A stretch of 64,000 nucleotides of DNA from Cordia subcordata (taxonomy: Eukaryota; Streptophyta; Magnoliopsida; Boraginales; Cordiaceae), in assembly GCA_028554755.1 (NCBI GenBank), contig JAPTOF010000012.1, positions 700,501 to 764,500 of the forward strand, in the 5' to 3' direction. The translations under genes and the position numbers were made by a program. The notes below the pieces were generated by a model that saw only the letters and a list, made by a program, of their open reading frames with translations, had not been told where the DNA came from and searched no databases. Every line of letters begins with the position of its first letter. The stretch's first letter is position 1. This document shows positions 60,690 through 64,000 of the stretch, in pieces.

Positions 60690-61335
60690 TCATCAAGTTG
60701 GAAAAGCTACTCATAAGCTATTTTGTATTGAACCTACGACCTTTCTGGTTTGCTTATATATCAATCCTATGTTGTATTTTTGCTTTTTGGAGGACTATTT
60801 TGTACTTTGCTCCCTAGTTGCTTAGTATCTAGAAGATGGTTTATGTTTGTTTTGAGACTATTCAATCAACTCGTAGTCTTGAGCATCTGTGCAAAGAGGT
60901 TTAATATTTTGTAATAAATCTGTCAAGGCGTATGTTGTGGAGGAAATCAAATTCTTCTCTAAATGTATTTTCCCCTAATGAAATCAAGTGGAAAGTAGGA
61001 TGGTTTGTCAAGCCATTTTACATTTCTAAATCAGGGGTAACATTGACTGGGAAAACAATATAAGTTTATACCATGTAAGTGAAGGTCGGGTCCTGTTTCC
61101 TATTCTCCGACTAGCTCGGTAACCGTCCTAGGATCTTTCCAACATTGTCAGGTCAGGCCCTTGAAGCCCTCTAACAGCTCTTCAATCACTAACTTAAGGC
61201 GGAAAAGTGACGTCTTTGAACCTCATGTGTTCTCCTTCCAACCCACTGAGACTTTGAACCTCGAGATCTTGCTCTTTGAACTTGGCATGTCATGTCACGT
61301 ATCGTCGCTCTTTTGGACTTGTATGGTGCTACTTA
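60690..61335. other. 3' flank of acetolactate synthase; otherwise nothing recognised
   Basis: Includes the probable 3' UTR with AATAAA-like sequence near 60914, then moderately GC-rich sequence (about 61080-61320) of unknown origin. Confidence 0.5.
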
Positions 61336-61455
61336 GAGAGTGTTTGGCTTTGCTTATTTTGGGTGCTTATAAGCACTTAAGAAAAAGCATCATCTCATAT
61401 ATTTTTTATTATTTAGGTGTTTATAAACATCAAATAAGCAAAGTCAAACACCCTC
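61336..61455. mobile_element. Tourist-like MITE, 120 bp, with TTA target duplication
   Basis: Ends GAGAGTGTTTGGCTTTGCTT and (right, reverse-complemented) GAGGGTGTTTGACTTTGCTT form long terminal inverted repeats. TTA flanks both ends (61333-61335, 61456-61458). Same family as 14456-14580, and related at the termini to 32562-33033. Confidence 0.82.
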
Positions 61456-61458
61456 TTA

Positions 61459-62493
61459 GTTGAGTTTTACTTAATTGACATGCTATGTTATAATTGTTTT
61501 TTTAGTGATGAAAGTATTATCGACTTTTTATCTCCTTTAAATGAAAAAAAAAATTAAAAAATAACAAAGTTTTAAGAACCACTTTTTCTCATCTTGAAGG
61601 AACACTGAGAAATTGTGGCAGCAAGTTGGGCAAATGACAGTACAGTCCAAATTCGTGGCTCCAATTGAAACGGTCCACAAAAAAGCTTTTAGAAATAATG
61701 TAGAAATCTTGAGTCAATTGTCCACTAGTTCGTGGACTAAAATAATCTTTCTTACTTGTGTTTATCCCATTTATTACGTATTAGCAATGACCTAAACAAT
61801 CAACAAGATGCATAACATAATCGCTTCAATCGTAACCAGGAATATATAACTTGCAATTATTGTCAAAGTTCACTTTCAACTTGATGCATTGTATACCTAG
61901 CCTTTATGCTTAATCACTTGAGAAACGCCTCTACATTCTCATTTCAATTGCTTACACAAAGTTAATTAGGCTTCTCAAATCATATTATGATTGGACAACA
62001 AAAACAAAAAAAATGATCCTGTTGATACATTCCAGTAATTAAACGTTTCACAATTAGTAAATTGGATTTATTGTCATAACCTAGAGTTTCCAACAAAATC
62101 GATCTATTTAAACTATGATCATGAGCAAGCGCATGAATGTATTCCTGAAAGATAAGTGGATACAGGCAGTTGTGTTGTTGAATTCACACGATATTGTCAC
62201 CCGCACACCCAATTCCTACTCTGGCCAAAAGGCCTTTTGGTTTGGGGCCATCATAATAATAGTAGGTTTGTTAATATCTATTATGCCGTGTTTTCTTTTC
62301 TTGGGCTTTTGCCCATTTTCTTTCTGTTATGGGGCCCATTTCACATTAATCTAAAATATAATTGGCAGCACACGGCCCACACCAAATCCCAGCCCATATC
62401 TGTCGTCTGTCACGTACCAAAAATACCTGTGAAGGTAACCCTATTATTCCCCCCAACAACGAAATACCAAACCCCTTGTCTGTTCTCAAAATA
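61459..62493. other. Intergenic region and HSP90 promoter
   Basis: No gene recognised. The last several hundred bases upstream of HSP90 form its promoter; open frames at 62115-62494 have no family match. Confidence 0.5.
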
Positions 62494-62506
62494 GAAGGAT
62501 CTCGAA
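62494..62506 (+). promoter_or_regulatory. Candidate heat-shock element of HSP90
   Basis: GAA-GG-ATC-TC-GAA is a three-unit nGAAnnTTCnnGAA array with one mismatch in the middle unit, about 22 bases upstream of the TATA box. Such arrays bind heat-shock factors. A further TTC (62483) and GAA (about 62515) are nearby. Confidence 0.45.
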
Positions 62507-62527
62507 ACCCTAAAGAAACCCTCCCTA

Positions 62528-62535
62528 TATAAAGC
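62528..62535 (+). promoter_or_regulatory. TATA box of HSP90
   Basis: TATATAAA, 140 bases upstream of the HSP90 start codon. Confidence 0.75.
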
Positions 62536-62603
62536 AGCTTATCTCCAATGGTTTACTCCCTGCCTCTTCCGCCATATTTTTCTCTCCTTGCTCTCACGCG
62601 CTA

Positions 62604-62626
62604 TCTCTCTCTCTCTCTCTCTCTCT
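62604..62626 (+). repeat. (CT)n run in the HSP90 5' UTR
   Basis: About eleven CT units between the TATA box and the ATG, typical of plant leaders. Confidence 0.85.
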
Positions 62627-62674
62627 AGAATTTCCTTGTTGCTTTTCGAGTCAACGAAAGAGAGATCCAAAAAA

Positions 62675-64000
62675 ATGGCGGACACGGAGACGTTTGCTTT
62701 CCAAGCAGAGATCAACCAGCTCTTGAGCTTGATCATCAACACTTTCTACAGCAACAAGGAGATTTTTCTTCGTGAACTCATCAGTAACTCTTCTGATGTC
62801 AGTGTGTTTTTCTTTTTCTATGTTTTTTTTTACTTTTTATTTTATTAAATGTTTACTTGTTTATTTACTTGTTGCGTGATTGATTGATCTGCTGTGTTTG
62901 TCGTCATACGTTTATATTTTCCATTTTTGTGGATAATTTTTTTTTCTTTTTTGGCAAAGTTCGGTCTTATGATTCGCTGAATGTAATTTAAATGGTCGAT
63001 CTGTTATTATGTTTGATGTTTGATGTTTGTATGTATATCTATGTATGCGTGTGTATGTGTGTGGTGGTGTGTATGCTTTTAGATACTCTTCACGTGAGTT
63101 TCTGTGTCAGGCGTGATATATAAATGTAAAATGTGGGCCTTATATAATTTATTTGTGCTAGGTTAATGTGATTGTTTCTTAGGTTCTGTATGAATTGTAA
63201 AAATACATAGCGTACTAATTGATACTGCTGATGAAGATAACATCAAACCGATACAGTAGTAAGCATAGTCTGGTGTGTGGTCTTACTTTTGTTAAGATTG
63301 CTATTTGTATGAATTTGTGTCTTGTCTCTTTATGTGCAGGCTTATTGGTATAAACAAATAAATACCAAATATGTTTGGCCTTGAATTCATTGTTTGATTT
63401 GCATGTCATAATTGAGATTAATTATTTGTATGAATTTGTGTCTTGTCTCTTTATGTGCAGGCTTATTGGTATAAAAAAATAAATACCAAATACGTTTGGC
63501 CTTGAATTCATTGTTTGATTTGCATGTCATAATTGAGATTAATTATATTACTTGCTTTTTTCTGGTGATGATAGATGATTATGTCTGATGCTGTTATCTC
63601 TTGTATTGAGCTTCTGAATTTTGGCCTAATTCTTACTATTGTGTCTTGTGGACGTTTGTGTTTGTATTCAGGCTCTTGATAAGATACGGTTTGAGAGCTT
63701 GACTGACAAGAGCAAGCTTGATGCTCAACCCGAGCTCTTCATTCACATTATTCCTGACAAGACCAGTAACACACTGACTATTGTTGATAGCGGTATTGGT
63801 ATGACGAAGGCTGGTAAGTCAGACTTTTTAAGGTTTCTTATTGCACTCTGTTTTCCATGTACATGAAAATAGGTTTTCTAATTAAGACCATGTCATCTTT
63901 TGAATGTCAGATTTGGTGAACAACCTTGGTACCATTGCAAGGTCTGGAACCAAAGAATTCATGGAGGCCCTTGCCGCTGGTGCTGATGTGAGCATGATTG
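62675..64000 (+). CDS. HSP90: Cytosolic HSP90 molecular chaperone, first three exons (cut by window end)
   Basis: Exon 1 62675-62797 encodes [20 protein letters not shown], then [21 protein letters not shown]. Exon 2 63672-63813 encodes [13 protein letters not shown] through [11 protein letters not shown]. Exon 3 starts at 63911 ([17 protein letters not shown]) and runs off the window. This is the N-terminal GHKL ATPase domain of HSP90: Glu34 and Asn38 (water activation and Mg binding) and Asp80 in VDSGIGM (adenine contact) are present. No signal or transit peptide precedes it, so it is cytosolic. HSP90 folds kinases, receptors and immune NLR proteins together with HSP70 and co-chaperones. 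The TATA box, a possible heat-shock element and the CT-rich leader precede it. The 874-base first intron contains a 121-base tandem duplication. Confidence 0.97.
63300..63545 (+). repeat. 121-base tandem duplication in HSP90 intron 1
   Basis: Two nearly identical units, starting TATTTGTATGAATTTGTGTC at 63302 and 63423, differ at only a few sites. Each contains a pyrimidine-rich TCTCTTTATGTGCAG|GCTTATTGG, which looks like a splice acceptor. Confidence 0.88.

Noticed and set aside
62115..62494. Two overlapping hydrophobic frames upstream of HSP90
   Set aside because: They lie in the HSP90 promoter, overlap each other in different frames and match no family.
1..64000. tRNA, rRNA, CRISPR or bacterial-type defence or operon structures
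   Set aside because: None seen; the window is plant nuclear DNA with intron-split genes.

Overview
This is a nuclear plant DNA window. The genes are intron-split, the flanks are AT-rich with microsatellites, and the mobile DNA is plant-type (Ty1/copia, short TIR elements, solo LTRs). Cytosolic HSP90, plastid acetolactate synthase, a NHL/LEA-2 protein, DUF868 and a plastid J11-type J-protein mark it as a dicot. The acetolactate synthase reads like asterid (for example Solanaceae) versions, but I cannot name the species.

Layout. 0-4.6 kb: a decayed defensin-like exon with a proline-rich tail (+), an oleosin-like pseudogene (-) and an intact small plastid J-protein gene (+). 4.6-28.5 kb: two head-to-tail, apparently intact copies of VARICOSE/EDC4, the scaffold of the mRNA decapping complex, both on the minus strand with the same 12-exon structure (1457 and 1433 aa). 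The second copy carries a 5.06-kb antisense Ty1/copia element in intron 9, with 198-bp LTRs and a 5-bp target duplication. Three TIR mini-elements of apparently one superfamily (two of them between the copies or just beyond) lie in the window, with a possible fourth. 28.5-33 kb: mostly non-coding, with an LTR-like tandem repeat block and a candidate two-exon 56-aa protein gene. 33.5-35.6 kb: a BTB/POZ protein (-). 36-47 kb: gene-poor, with LTR remnants, a Mutator-like foldback element with a perfect 9-bp target duplication, a DUF2431 gene that has lost its middle exon, and a possible 72-aa protein gene. 47-55 kb: an RNase H fragment, a NHL/LEA-2 membrane protein (+), a DUF868 protein (+) and an SFT2-like Golgi transport protein (-). 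58.7-60.7 kb: intronless acetolactate synthase (+). 62.7 kb to the right edge: the first three exons of cytosolic HSP90 (+), cut by the window end.

The genes do not form one pathway; they are ordinary dispersed housekeeping and stress genes. The most informative content is evolutionary: the VARICOSE tandem pair and its transposon load, a partly dismantled defensin gene, a DUF2431 gene reduced to two exons that still splice in frame, and well-delimited non-autonomous transposons. All exon boundaries below were read by hand from GT/AG sites, reading-frame continuity and, for VARICOSE, identical exon lengths in the two copies.
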